A model generated the notes under the pieces. The model searched no databases. It was given only the letters and a program-made list of their open reading frames with translations, and was not told the origin of the DNA. A stretch of DNA of 28,153 bases from JBDHZK01 sp039811865 (GTDB lineage Bacteria > Actinomycetota > Actinomycetes > Propionibacteriales > Propionibacteriaceae), in contig JBDHZK010000018.1 in the NCBI GenBank assembly GCA_039811865.1, forward strand, positions 1 to 28,153, given 5' to 3'. A program made the position numbers and the translations under genes. Positions 1 through 6,921 of this stretch are shown here, piece after piece; position 1 is the stretch's first letter, and each line of letters begins with the position of its first letter.

Positions 1-581
1 CGCCGATGGTGCTTGCGACACAGCACTTCGTAGCGAACGAGTTCGTCCTCCGCGCCAGTATCCCCGACCACGACCTGGCTACCCTCGGTGACCATCGAGC
101 CGCCGATCGTGCGGGCATTGTGGGTCGCTGGCTCGCCGCACCAGCACAGCGGGGTCACCGGCAGGAGTTCCATCCGGTCGGCCAACTCGACCAGCCGGCC
201 CGAGCCCGGAAACAGCGTCGTCCGGAAGTCGGTGAGGATGCCGAAGCAGAAGACGTCCAGTTGCAGGTCGTCCACGACTTTGGCCAGTTGGTCGATCTGC
301 CTCGCCGTGTAGAACTGAGCCTCGTCGCAGACAAGGTAGTCGACCCGGTTGCCCGTGGTGAGTTGCCGGACGACGTATTGCCAAAAGTCGAAGTCGGGGG
401 TCACCTCGATCGCCGCCCTGCTCAACCCGATCCGCGAGGAGATCAATGCGTCGCCGGCGCGATCCAGGCAGGTGAACAGGCGCCCGCGTCGCCCGCCCCG
501 CGACTGGGTGAAGTCGACCTGCAATGCCAAAGTCGACTTGCCGCAGTCCATCGGGCCGGTGAAGAAGATGAGTTCGGGCAC
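1..581 (-). CDS. tdk: Thymidine kinase, 5' part (3' end beyond window)
   Basis: This enzyme phosphorylates thymidine to dTMP with ATP (pyrimidine salvage, cytoplasm). I translated the minus strand from a GTG at 581-579. It reads through to the window edge with no stop, giving 193 residues. A Walker A loop, GPMDCGKST, lies at residues 9-17. The Walker B/lasso motif DEAQF is at 86-90, with E87 the expected catalytic base. A zinc-binding set fits C146, C148, C188 and H191 (CWCGEPA, then YEVLCRKHH). These are the landmarks of the bacterial type II thymidine kinase family, which is usually about 190-220 residues, so only a short tail is missing. A GGAGGA ribosome-binding site sits 6 bases before the GTG, which supports this start. 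It follows the Tat-secreted protein gene on the same strand, 81 bases downstream of that gene's stop. Confidence 0.93.
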   Translation of the reverse strand, partial: MPELIFFTGPMDCGKSTLALQVDFTQSRGGRRGRLFTCLDRAGDALISSRIGLSRAAIEVTPDFDFWQYVVRQLTTGNRVDYLVCDEAQFYTARQIDQLAKVVDDLQLDVFCFGILTDFRTTLFPGSGRLVELADRMELLPVTPLCWCGEPATHNARTIGGSMVTEGSQVVVGDTGAEDELVRYEVLCRKHHR

Positions 582-662
582 GCTTCGATCCTCCACCATC
601 GCGCGGGAAGATGCTCTGGACGAGCCGAACCCACGGCCGACCGGCCGCAACCGGCGACGCGG

Positions 663-1385
663 CTACGTCCAGATGGCGTCGTTGGAGTTGGTGCTGATGT
701 CGGCGGTGTACGGGCTGGCGGTCTGGTTGGTGTCCGAGTCGGTGAACTTGTATGCCTCGGTCGAGTTCGGTGTATCGGTGCAGGACGGGCTGGTTGTCGT
801 CTTGGCCAACACCTGCGCTTGGCTTCCTTGATCGGGGGTGGAGCCCAATGACCAGTGCTCCAAGTTCATCCCCGCGCAGATCGTGCCGCCCACCGATCCG
901 ATCCGTTTGAACGTGACCACGATCGTCCGCTGCTTCCAAGTGACCGTGGTATCGAAGCCGGCCGGGGCGCTCGCGCTGGTTTCCGAACTGACCGTGGCGG
1001 ACGGCGTGTAGGACGCGAACGACCCGCCCACGCCGACCCCGTTGAGCTCTGGGAAATCGGGATCGACCGTGAAGGCGGGCCCTTTGCCACTGGGGTAGGT
1101 GAGCACGAAGGTGTAGGAGATGCTTGCCGGATCGTTCAACGTGGTCGGCTTGAACGACATGTTGTACACGAACGAGTCCGCGTCCCGCTCGTAGTTGGCC
1201 TGTGCAGACGCCAGCAAGGTTCCGTTGTAGGTGTAGTTCCAGTCGCACCCGGCCGCGTTGGTCAGCGGCGGGCAGGGAAGGGGCGAGGCCGAGAAGGCTG
1301 GCGCCGCGAGCGAGGTGGCCACCACCGGGACCGACCAGGCGGCCCCGACGGCCAGGTGACGACGCGATATCGACTTCGGCTGCAC
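663..1385 (-). CDS. Tat-type secreted protein of unknown function
   Basis: The 240-residue protein starts at a GTG, with AAAGG about 12 bases upstream. The N terminus carries a twin-arginine motif (SISRRHLAV, R8-R9), a hydrophobic stretch to about residue 28, and small-residue cleavage options near residues 30-33 (APAFSAS). The mature part is rich in Thr, Ser and Asn. It has only a few cysteines (PLPCPP and AGCDW near the N terminus, TICAG and SPSCTD later), so two disulfides are possible. There is no LPXTG motif, C-terminal membrane segment or lipobox, so it is probably free or only loosely wall-associated. Such short Tat-exported proteins of the form RRxxxxGAAWSVPVV are common in actinobacteria, but I do not recognise a functional domain. 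It lies between the phosphodiesterase-like gene and tdk, a position where I would not expect an exported protein. Confidence 0.8.
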   Translation of the reverse strand: MQPKSISRRHLAVGAAWSVPVVATSLAAPAFSASPLPCPPLTNAAGCDWNYTYNGTLLASAQANYERDADSFVYNMSFKPTTLNDPASISYTFVLTYPSGKGPAFTVDPDFPELNGVGVGGSFASYTPSATVSSETSASAPAGFDTTVTWKQRTIVVTFKRIGSVGGTICAGMNLEHWSLGSTPDQGSQAQVLAKTTTSPSCTDTPNSTEAYKFTDSDTNQTASPYTADISTNSNDAIWT

Positions 1386-1470
1386 GGCGCCTGAACCTTT
1401 CGTGTGACCGCCAAGGACGGTGACTGACCAGCTGATTCAAACAGATGGCCACTCCTCGCGAAGCGGTCCT

Positions 1471-1476
1471 AGGGTA
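1471..1476 (-). promoter_or_regulatory. Possible -10 box for the secreted-protein gene
   Basis: The 177-base gap between the phosphodiesterase-like gene and the Tat-protein gene contains TACCCT on the minus strand, about 86 bases before the GTG start. It fits the actinobacterial TAnnnT -10 pattern. I do not see a good -35 box at 16-19 bases. The gap is long enough to hold an independent promoter, which suggests that the secreted protein is not simply co-transcribed with its upstream neighbour. Confidence 0.25.
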
Positions 1477-1562
1477 GCAGCGCTCGACCCGCCGGGTACG
1501 CCCAAGTCCGCGCACGCACGGTCTCAAGCTAGCAGGGGCGTCGCGGTTTGCGGCGGATGCCA

Positions 1563-2678
1563 CTAGTCGACCAGGAGGGGAACCAACATCTCGGCCGCGG
1601 TCAGCGATCCGTGCATACCCACCAGTGCTAATTCCTTTGGGCGAGCCGTGGTCAGAACGGCGAAGTCACTTCGACAGGCCACCATGACGTCACCGAAACG
1701 GTCGGCGACCCGGACGTCCATCGGCCCGAACCAGCCTGCCTCGATGGCCTCTCGTCGAGTGAGCACCCACGCGTCGGCTCCCAAGCGGTCCCGCCACCTG
1801 TGGGCAACCGACTCTTCGCGGCCCCGACCGACGTAGAGCTGCCGCAGCCGACCCTCACCGCCGAGGAGTTGCACGTCGGCCAGCAAGTCGGGCTCGTGTT
1901 CAGCGACCAGCCGACGCCAAGACGGGACGTCCACCATGCCGTGATCACCCGTGACGATCAGGACCACATCGTCGGGCAGGGCGTCGCGCAACCGTTCGGC
2001 GAAGGCATCGATCCGGCGCAACTGGGACGTCCACGCGCGCGACTCGCAGCCCAGGGAATGCCCGGTGTGGTCGAGTTCGCGCTCGTAGGTGTACACCAGC
2101 GTTCTCGGCCCGGCTGTGGCCGCGGCGACCGTCAGGTCGATCCGCAGTTGCTCGTCGCGCTCGTCGCCGACGCCGGCGAAGTCGGGGCCGCGCAGCGCCG
2201 CGCGCGTCAACCCGCTGCCGAGGAAGCGTTCCGGGACGACCCCGCCCACCGTCACGCCGGCCGCCGCGCAGCGCTCGAACCAGGTCGTCTTGGGCTGGAC
2301 CGCCATCGGGTCGACCGGCTGATCCCAGCCCAGCGGGCCCAGCAGCCTTCCGGGCCCGATCCTGAAGGTGTACCCGGCCATGCCGTGCTGTCCTGGCGGA
2401 ACCCCGGTGCCCAGCGTGGTCAGGCTGGTCACCGTCGTGCTCGGGACGCCAGCGGTCAGCGGGCTCGCCCCCAACAGCCCGGCGAAGTAGGGAGTCTGGC
2501 GCACCGCCCGGTTCAGCAATTGCGCACCGAGTCCGTCCACCAGGAGCACCACGAAGCGCCGGGCACCAGGCAGGCCGAGCAGGTCGTCGGCGGCGTCCGG
2601 GACGCCAAGATGCGCCGCGATGCTGGGCAGTAGGTCCGCCAGGTTCGCCGTCGAGTCGTCCGGCAGCGTCGGGGTCAT
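1563..2678 (-). CDS. Alkaline phosphatase-superfamily phosphodiesterase/pyrophosphatase
   Basis: The 371-residue protein has the metal and nucleophile layout of the type I phosphodiesterase/nucleotide pyrophosphatase branch (Phosphodiest). VDGLG gives D48 and PSTT gives the probable nucleophile T81. The motif ELDHTGH (D203, H207), the motif TGDHGM (D245, H246) and GMHGS (H356) complete a two-metal site. There is no signal peptide, so it should act in the cytoplasm on a phosphodiester or pyrophosphate; the substrate cannot be read from sequence. The ATG overlaps the stop of the upstream DUF5998 gene by four bases (ATGA), so the two are translationally coupled. From general recollection, this pair near tdk is a common actinobacterial arrangement, but no role is established. 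Confidence 0.88.
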   Translation of the reverse strand: MTPTLPDDSTANLADLLPSIAAHLGVPDAADDLLGLPGARRFVVLLVDGLGAQLLNRAVRQTPYFAGLLGASPLTAGVPSTTVTSLTTLGTGVPPGQHGMAGYTFRIGPGRLLGPLGWDQPVDPMAVQPKTTWFERCAAAGVTVGGVVPERFLGSGLTRAALRGPDFAGVGDERDEQLRIDLTVAAATAGPRTLVYTYERELDHTGHSLGCESRAWTSQLRRIDAFAERLRDALPDDVVLIVTGDHGMVDVPSWRRLVAEHEPDLLADVQLLGGEGRLRQLYVGRGREESVAHRWRDRLGADAWVLTRREAIEAGWFGPMDVRVADRFGDVMVACRSDFAVLTTARPKELALVGMHGSLTAAEMLVPLLVD

Positions 2679-3253
2679 CGACCGTCAGTCGCGCGCTGCA
2701 ACGCCGTGGCGAACCGCACGAGCTTGCCGACGGATTCCTCGCCGTCGCCGGCGGCGCTGATTCTGACGGTCAAATCGTCGCCGACCATTGTGCCCGAGTA
2801 GCCGTGGTCGGCCTCGCAGTCGGGGTCGCCGCAGTGGGCGGTCTCGATGTCGATCCGGCGCATCGTGCCCCAGCTGACGGTGAGCCAGCACTCCAAGATG
2901 CCGGAAGAGCGCCGCGTGCCGTGCTTCTCCGGGTGCGCGACCACCTGCGTGAGCGCGACCGACCCGAGCCGGCGAAGGGGAATGGATTCGGTGGTGGTCG
3001 CGGCCGACCCCGGGACGTCCTCGTCGTTCTCGTCGGTGTGCGAGACGATCAAGCGCGAGTCCGTCATGGCCAACACGGTGATGTGGCGGTGGATCTCGTC
3101 CCGGTTGAATGTGGCCTCGTGATGCACCAGGTGGGCCCGGACGCCCTCGTCCCCGACCGCGAGCCGGACGGCGTCGCCCACGAGATGAGGGAAATAGCCA
3201 CAAGCATCGATGTCCGCCTGCAGCACGTCGAAGCCTGATACCGCGCTGGTCAC
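2675..3253 (-). CDS. DUF5998 family protein
   Basis: I chose the GTG at 3253-3251 because GGGAGG sits 8 bases upstream. It gives a 192-residue protein beginning VTSAVSGFDVLQ. No signal peptide or membrane segment is visible. The body resembles the actinobacterial DUF5998 family, sometimes labelled phosphodiesterase in databases without clear proof. A compact cluster at residues 140-150, H-C-G-D-P-D-C-E-A-D-H, puts two cysteines and two histidines within 11 residues and could bind a metal. The central region has many acidic and His residues (HLVHHEATFNRDEIHRH at 41-57). The gene overlaps the phosphodiesterase-like gene by four bases, so a joint function is likely. It is divergent from the LacI regulator. 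Confidence 0.85.
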   Translation of the reverse strand: MTSAVSGFDVLQADIDACGYFPHLVGDAVRLAVGDEGVRAHLVHHEATFNRDEIHRHITVLAMTDSRLIVSHTDENDEDVPGSAATTTESIPLRRLGSVALTQVVAHPEKHGTRRSSGILECWLTVSWGTMRRIDIETAHCGDPDCEADHGYSGTMVGDDLTVRISAAGDGEESVGKLVRFATALQRATDGR

Positions 3254-3343
3254 CGATGCATCCTCCCATGGCCGGCGAAGCATCGATAATCGTGCGCCGC
3301 GTTCGTCCACAGCCCACCCCTTCAGCACGTCTCCCCTGGGTCC

Positions 3344-3359
3344 GCACCGCGCGCGGTGC
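3344..3359. repeat. 16-bp perfect palindrome upstream of the LacI gene
   Basis: GCACCGCGCGCGGTGC reads identically on both strands. It lies in the 155-base divergent region between the DUF5998 and LacI-family genes, about 20 bases before the TAGGAT -10 candidate, so it would cover the -35 position of the regulator's promoter. It does not resemble the AGCGCT-core dyads found downstream of the regulator gene. It could be an operator for another factor, or a chance result of GC-rich sequence. Confidence 0.4.
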
Positions 3360-3379
3360 CGGTGCTCGATGTCGCACAC

Positions 3380-3385
3380 TAGGAT
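3380..3385 (+). promoter_or_regulatory. Candidate -10 box of the LacI-family gene
   Basis: TAGGAT matches the actinobacterial TAnnnT -10 pattern. It would place the transcript start about 17 bases before the ATG at 3409. No convincing -35 box is seen at 16-19 bases upstream, where the 16-bp palindrome lies instead. Confidence 0.4.
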
Positions 3386-3408
3386 CGCGCCGGAACGGCG
3401 GTGGTGTG

Positions 3409-4455
3409 ATGAAGCGCAACGGCAGCGGCCGCGCGACCCTGGACGAGGTCGCCTCGGCGGCGGGGGTTTCTCGTGCCACGGTCTCAAGGGTGGTCAACGG
3501 CAACCGTCCGGTGGCTCCGGCCATCGCCCGGGCCGTGCGGAAGGCGATCGACGAACTCGGTTACGTGCCCAACCTGATGGCCCGATCGTTGATGACCAAG
3601 CGCACCGATCTGGTGACCCTCGTGGCTGGCGAGGGCGATGTCCGCGTCTTCACCGACCCCTACTTCGCGGCGATCATCCGCGGCGTCGCGCAGGAACTCA
3701 GCGATGCCGACATCCACTTCGTGCTCGCCATGATCCAGCATCCGTCCGACCTGGAGCGGGTGCAGCGCCACCTGCTGGCGGGAACCTCCGACGGCGCCCT
3801 GGTCATCTCGGCGCATGCCAATCACAACCTACTGCCGCCGCTGCTCGAGGCAGGCGTGCCGGTGGTGCTCGCCGGCCGGCCGATGGACGCAACCCTGGAC
3901 GTCCCCTACGTCGACAACGACAACCTGCTGGGCGCGCGTCTGGCCGCTCGCCGGCTGATCGATCGGGGCTGCGTCCGGGTGGCCACGATCGCCGGACCGG
4001 CGGACATGTCGGCCGGCATCGACCGGCGCGAGGGCTTCATCGCCGAAGTGGGCGCCGCCAACGATCCGGTACCCGTCGTCCACGGCGACTTCACCTTCGC
4101 CGGCGGACAGGCCGCCGCCCAGCGCTTGCTGGACATCGATCCCGCCATCGACGGCATCTTCGCGGCCTCCGATCTGATGGCCCTGGGCGCGTTGCGGGCC
4201 CTTGCCGACGCCGGCCGCCGCGTCCCCGAGGACGTCGCCGTTGTCGGTTTCGACGACATCGAGCAGGCCGCCCTCTCCTCCCCCACCCTCACCACGGTGC
4301 GGCAGGACTCGGTGCAGCAGGGCCGGACGATGGCGCAGTTGCTCCTCGAGGTGCTGGGGAGAGCCGACCGGTTGCCTCGATCGACCAGGCAGGCCCTGGC
4401 CGGGAAGCGGTCGGTGATGCTGCCGGTGGAGCTGATCAGGCGCGGGTCGGCCTGA
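3409..4455 (+). CDS. LacI-family transcriptional regulator
   Basis: The 348-residue protein has an N-terminal LacI helix-turn-helix (ATLDEVASAAGVSRATVSRVVNG, residues 9-31). A hinge helix follows (NLMARSL, about 55-61), then a periplasmic-binding-protein-like effector domain to about residue 335. The domain ends with the usual VVGFDDIEQAALSSPTLTTVRQD segment. It probably represses the adjacent sugar-transport operon and is released by the transported sugar or a derivative. Two matching AGCGCT-core dyads flank the next promoter. The overall picture resembles CebR/CelR of Streptomyces and Thermobifida. I start at the ATG at 3409; a GTG one codon earlier is also possible, and no strong ribosome-binding site separates them. 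An open frame extends 300 bases further upstream, but it runs into the divergent gene and is not needed by the family. Confidence 0.93.
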   Translation: MKRNGSGRATLDEVASAAGVSRATVSRVVNGNRPVAPAIARAVRKAIDELGYVPNLMARSLMTKRTDLVTLVAGEGDVRVFTDPYFAAIIRGVAQELSDADIHFVLAMIQHPSDLERVQRHLLAGTSDGALVISAHANHNLLPPLLEAGVPVVLAGRPMDATLDVPYVDNDNLLGARLAARRLIDRGCVRVATIAGPADMSAGIDRREGFIAEVGAANDPVPVVHGDFTFAGGQAAAQRLLDIDPAIDGIFAASDLMALGALRALADAGRRVPEDVAVVGFDDIEQAALSSPTLTTVRQDSVQQGRTMAQLLLEVLGRADRLPRSTRQALAGKRSVMLPVELIRRGSA

Positions 4456-4464
4456 GCGGCCGCC

Positions 4465-4479
4465 GGGAAAGCGCTTCCT
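4465..4479. promoter_or_regulatory. LacI-type operator 1
   Basis: GGGAAAGCGCTTCCT is an imperfect dyad centred on AGCGCT, just after the regulator's stop codon and upstream of the -35 box. It matches the reverse complement of operator 2 at nearly every position. The AGCGCT core is that of CebR/CelR-type operators (TGGGAGCGCTCCCA). Its centre lies 66 bp from the centre of operator 2, which would allow looping by a tetrameric repressor. Confidence 0.7.
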
Positions 4480-4498
4480 AATACTTTGCCAAGTCTGC

Positions 4499-4527
4499 TT
4501 GACAAGCCCTGTTCATGCTCCGAAGAT
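4499..4527 (+). promoter_or_regulatory. Promoter of the sugar ABC operon
   Basis: A perfect -35 hexamer TTGACA (4499-4504) is followed after a 17-base spacer by GAAGAT (4522-4527), which keeps the A2, A5 and T6 positions of a -10 box. The predicted start near 4534 falls inside operator 2, so a bound repressor would block initiation. The distance to the ATG at 4590 leaves a leader of about 55 bases. Confidence 0.6.
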
Positions 4528-4531
4528 TCTC

Positions 4532-4546
4532 GGAGAGCGCTTTCCC
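4532..4546. promoter_or_regulatory. LacI-type operator 2, at the predicted transcript start
   Basis: GGAGAGCGCTTTCCC is centred on AGCGCT, with matching outer arms GGA/TCC. Its reverse complement, GGGAAAGCGCTCTCC, agrees with operator 1 over most of its length. It lies directly downstream of the -10 candidate and covers the predicted +1, a classic repression position. Confidence 0.75.
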
Positions 4547-4589
4547 GAGAGCGAGAGCCCCCATCAGCCATCAATGACGAAGGAGAACC

Positions 4590-5870
4590 ATGCGCACACG
4601 TCTGGCCTCGGCCGCGGTTGTCTGCGCCCTGGTCGCGTTCACCGCCGGCTGCACCAGCAGCCAGCCGGCCGCAACCCCCGGCGCCGAGCAGATCAACCTG
4701 ACGGTCGCCACATTCAACGAGTTCGGCTACGACAACCTCTACGCCGAATACACCAAGACGCACCCGAACATCACCATCACCCCGAAGAAGGCCGCTACCT
4801 CGCAGGCGGCCCGAGACAACATGAATACCCGGCTGGGCGCGGGTTCCGGCCTGGCCGACATCGAGGCGGTAGAGGTGGACTGGCTGCCCGACCTGCTGCA
4901 AAGCGCCGACAAGTTCGTCGACCTGGCCTCGCCGCAGGTCCAGGGCCGCTGGCTGGATTGGAAGACCAAGGCGGCCACCGCCGCGGACGGACGGCTGCTC
5001 GGCTACGGCACCGACATCGGCCCCGAGGGCGTGTGCTACCGCTCCGACCTGTTCGCCAAGGCGGGGCTGCCTACCGATCGCGAGGCGGTGGCGAAGCTGC
5101 TCGGCACCACCTGGGACGACTACTTCGCCGCCGGCAGGGCCTTCACCGCCAAGAGCAACGGCGTGGCCTGGTTCGACTCCGCCGGAGCCGTGTTCAACGC
5201 GCGGCTCAATCAGCTCGCCAACCCGTACTCCTCCTCCGGCACCGAGGAAAAGCTGATCCCGCTCGACAAGAACACGCAGATCTCGGATCTGTACAACTCC
5301 ACGATCAAGGCCGGGGTGGACGACAAGTTGTCCGCCAGGCTGTCCCAGTGGAGCCAGGACTGGACGAACGCCTTTCAGAAGAACAAGTTCGCCACGATGC
5401 TGTGCCCCGGCTGGATGCTCGGGGTGATCGAGGGCAACAGCGCCGGTGTGAAGGGCTGGGACATCGCGAACGTCTTCCCCGGTGGCGGCGGCAACTGGGG
5501 CGGTTCGTATCTGACGGTTCCCGCACAGGGTAAACACACCGAGGCGGCCAAGGACCTCGCCGCCTGGCTGACCGCGCCCGAGCAGCAGCTCAAGGCGTTC
5601 CAGGCGAAGGGCACCTTCCCGAGCCAGGTCGAGGCGCTGAAGAGCCCCGAACTGCTCAACTACAAGAACAAGTTCTTCAACAACGCGCCCACCGGCAAGA
5701 TCCTCGCCGACCGGGCCGCAGCGGTGAAGGTCACCCCGTTCAAGGGCACGCACTACTTCTCCATCACCACGCTGTTGGGCGACGCGATCAACCGGGTCGA
5801 GGTCGACAAAACCGACACCGCCACCACCTCTTGGCAAAAGGCGGTCAAGGAGTTCAACGCCCTCCAGTAG
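4590..5870 (+). CDS. Sugar ABC transporter substrate-binding lipoprotein (CebE-like)
   Basis: The 426-residue extracellular solute-binding protein (family 1) begins with a lipoprotein signal, and the lipobox FTAGC makes C21 the lipidated residue. AAGGAG lies just upstream of the ATG. The segment GLADIEAVEVDWLPDLL and the later GTDIGPEGVCYRSDLFAKAG resemble cellobiose-binding CebE proteins of streptomycetes as I remember them. Cellobiose or a related beta-glucoside/oligosaccharide is therefore the first guess, and other sugars are not excluded. Aromatic residues typical of sugar stacking are frequent (WFDSAG, CPGWML, GGNWGGSY). It is the first gene after the dual-operator promoter and is followed by two permeases. 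A strong stem-loop right after its stop suggests that this component is made in excess over the permeases. Confidence 0.92.
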   Translation: MRTRLASAAVVCALVAFTAGCTSSQPAATPGAEQINLTVATFNEFGYDNLYAEYTKTHPNITITPKKAATSQAARDNMNTRLGAGSGLADIEAVEVDWLPDLLQSADKFVDLASPQVQGRWLDWKTKAATAADGRLLGYGTDIGPEGVCYRSDLFAKAGLPTDREAVAKLLGTTWDDYFAAGRAFTAKSNGVAWFDSAGAVFNARLNQLANPYSSSGTEEKLIPLDKNTQISDLYNSTIKAGVDDKLSARLSQWSQDWTNAFQKNKFATMLCPGWMLGVIEGNSAGVKGWDIANVFPGGGGNWGGSYLTVPAQGKHTEAAKDLAAWLTAPEQQLKAFQAKGTFPSQVEALKSPELLNYKNKFFNNAPTGKILADRAAAVKVTPFKGTHYFSITTLLGDAINRVEVDKTDTATTSWQKAVKEFNALQ

Positions 5871-5876
5871 AGACCC

Positions 5877-5911
5877 GCGCGCCGGCGTCCTCCCCCCGGA
5901 CGCCGGCGCGC
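5877..5911 (+). promoter_or_regulatory. Intercistronic stem-loop after the binding-protein gene
   Basis: Arms GCGCGCCGGCGTCC and GGACGCCGGCGCGC pair perfectly over 14 bp around a 7-base TCCCCCC loop. It begins six bases after the stop codon. There is no U-tract, so full intrinsic termination is unlikely. Partial termination or protection of the upstream mRNA end from 3' decay are the usual explanations at this position. Confidence 0.85.
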
Positions 5912-5961
5912 TTCGCCGGTCGCGCCCGACAGGGCGGCCATCCAATTCGCTAGGAGAGTTC

Positions 5962-6921
5962 GTGCGGGCACCCAGGAACGTGGCAACGTCGGATCGGCCC
6001 ACGCTGGCTCAACGCCTGAGCCGTTGGGACGTCCGAGCCGCCCCTTACCTCTATGTGGCGCCGTTCTTCGTCCTGTTCGGCGTCGTGGGCCTGTTCCCGC
6101 TGCTGTACACCGCGTGGGTCTCGCTCCACAGGTGGAGCTTGATCAGGGGCGATCTCGGCTTCGCCGGGCTGGACAACTACGTCTTCGTCCTCGGCCAGGA
6201 GCGATTCGGAGTCGCCCTGCGCAACACCTTCAGCATCTTCGTCTTGTCGAGCATCCCCCAGATCGCCTCGGCGATCGCGATCGCCGCCGTCCTGGACGCC
6301 AACCTGCGCGCGAAGACGTTTTGGCGGATGGGCGTCCTGTTGCCGTACGTGGTGGCGCCAATCGCCGTCTCGCTGATCTTCGGCCAGATCTTCGCCGACC
6401 AGTCCGGAGCCGCGAATGCCCTGATCGCCGCCCTGGGTGGGTCGCCGATCGGCTGGCACTCCGACCCGTTCTGGGCGCACCTGGCGATCGCCACGATGGT
6501 CAACTTCCGCTGGACGGGCTACAACGCGTTGATCTTCCTGGCCGCGATGCAGGCCGTGCCGCGGGAACTGACCGAGGCCGCCGTCGTGGACGGGGCCGGG
6601 CGCTGGCAGACGTTCTGGTGGATCACCGTGCCGTCGCTGAGACCCACGATCGTTTTCGTGGTGATTACGGCGACGATCGGCGGGCTGCAGATCTTCGACG
6701 AGCCGCGCATGTTCGACAACCTCGGCATGGGCGGCGCCGACCGGCAGTGGATGACTGTGACCATGTACCTGTACGAACTCGGTTGGGGCGCGCAGCACAG
6801 CTTGGGTCGGGCGTCCGCGGTTGCCTGGATTCTCTTCGTCGTGATCGTGGCGATCGCGGCCCTGAACTACCTGATCACCAGCCGGATCGCCGGAACGCAC
6901 GAGCGCCGGAGGCGGCCATGA
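5962..6921 (+). CDS. Sugar ABC transporter permease, MalF/CebF-type
   Basis: This 319-residue inner-membrane permease is one half of the translocation channel. After a basic N terminus come about six membrane segments, for example YLYVAPFFVLFGVVGLFPLLY near residues 29-49 and a last one near WILFVVIVAIAALNYLI. The cytoplasmic EAA loop, which contacts the ATPase, is EAAVVDGAGRWQTFWWITVPSLRP from residue 205. The GTG start at 5962 is preceded by AGGAGAG. Its stop overlaps the next permease's start (ATGA), so the two subunits are coupled at translation. No ATP-binding subunit is encoded here; in related actinobacterial systems a shared MsiK-type ATPase serves several importers. Confidence 0.93.
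   Translation: MRAPRNVATSDRPTLAQRLSRWDVRAAPYLYVAPFFVLFGVVGLFPLLYTAWVSLHRWSLIRGDLGFAGLDNYVFVLGQERFGVALRNTFSIFVLSSIPQIASAIAIAAVLDANLRAKTFWRMGVLLPYVVAPIAVSLIFGQIFADQSGAANALIAALGGSPIGWHSDPFWAHLAIATMVNFRWTGYNALIFLAAMQAVPRELTEAAVVDGAGRWQTFWWITVPSLRPTIVFVVITATIGGLQIFDEPRMFDNLGMGGADRQWMTVTMYLYELGWGAQHSLGRASAVAWILFVVIVAIAALNYLITSRIAGTHERRRRP

Noticed and set aside
3109..3408. N-terminal extension of the LacI regulator
   Set aside because: LacI proteins begin shortly before the helix-turn-helix. The extension overlaps the divergent DUF5998 gene and is Pro/Arg-rich.
3906..6002. A 698-codon open frame on the minus strand opposite the regulator and binding-protein genes
   Set aside because: It runs across three real genes and the promoter region. 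Its composition is that of an antisense shadow and no domain is seen.
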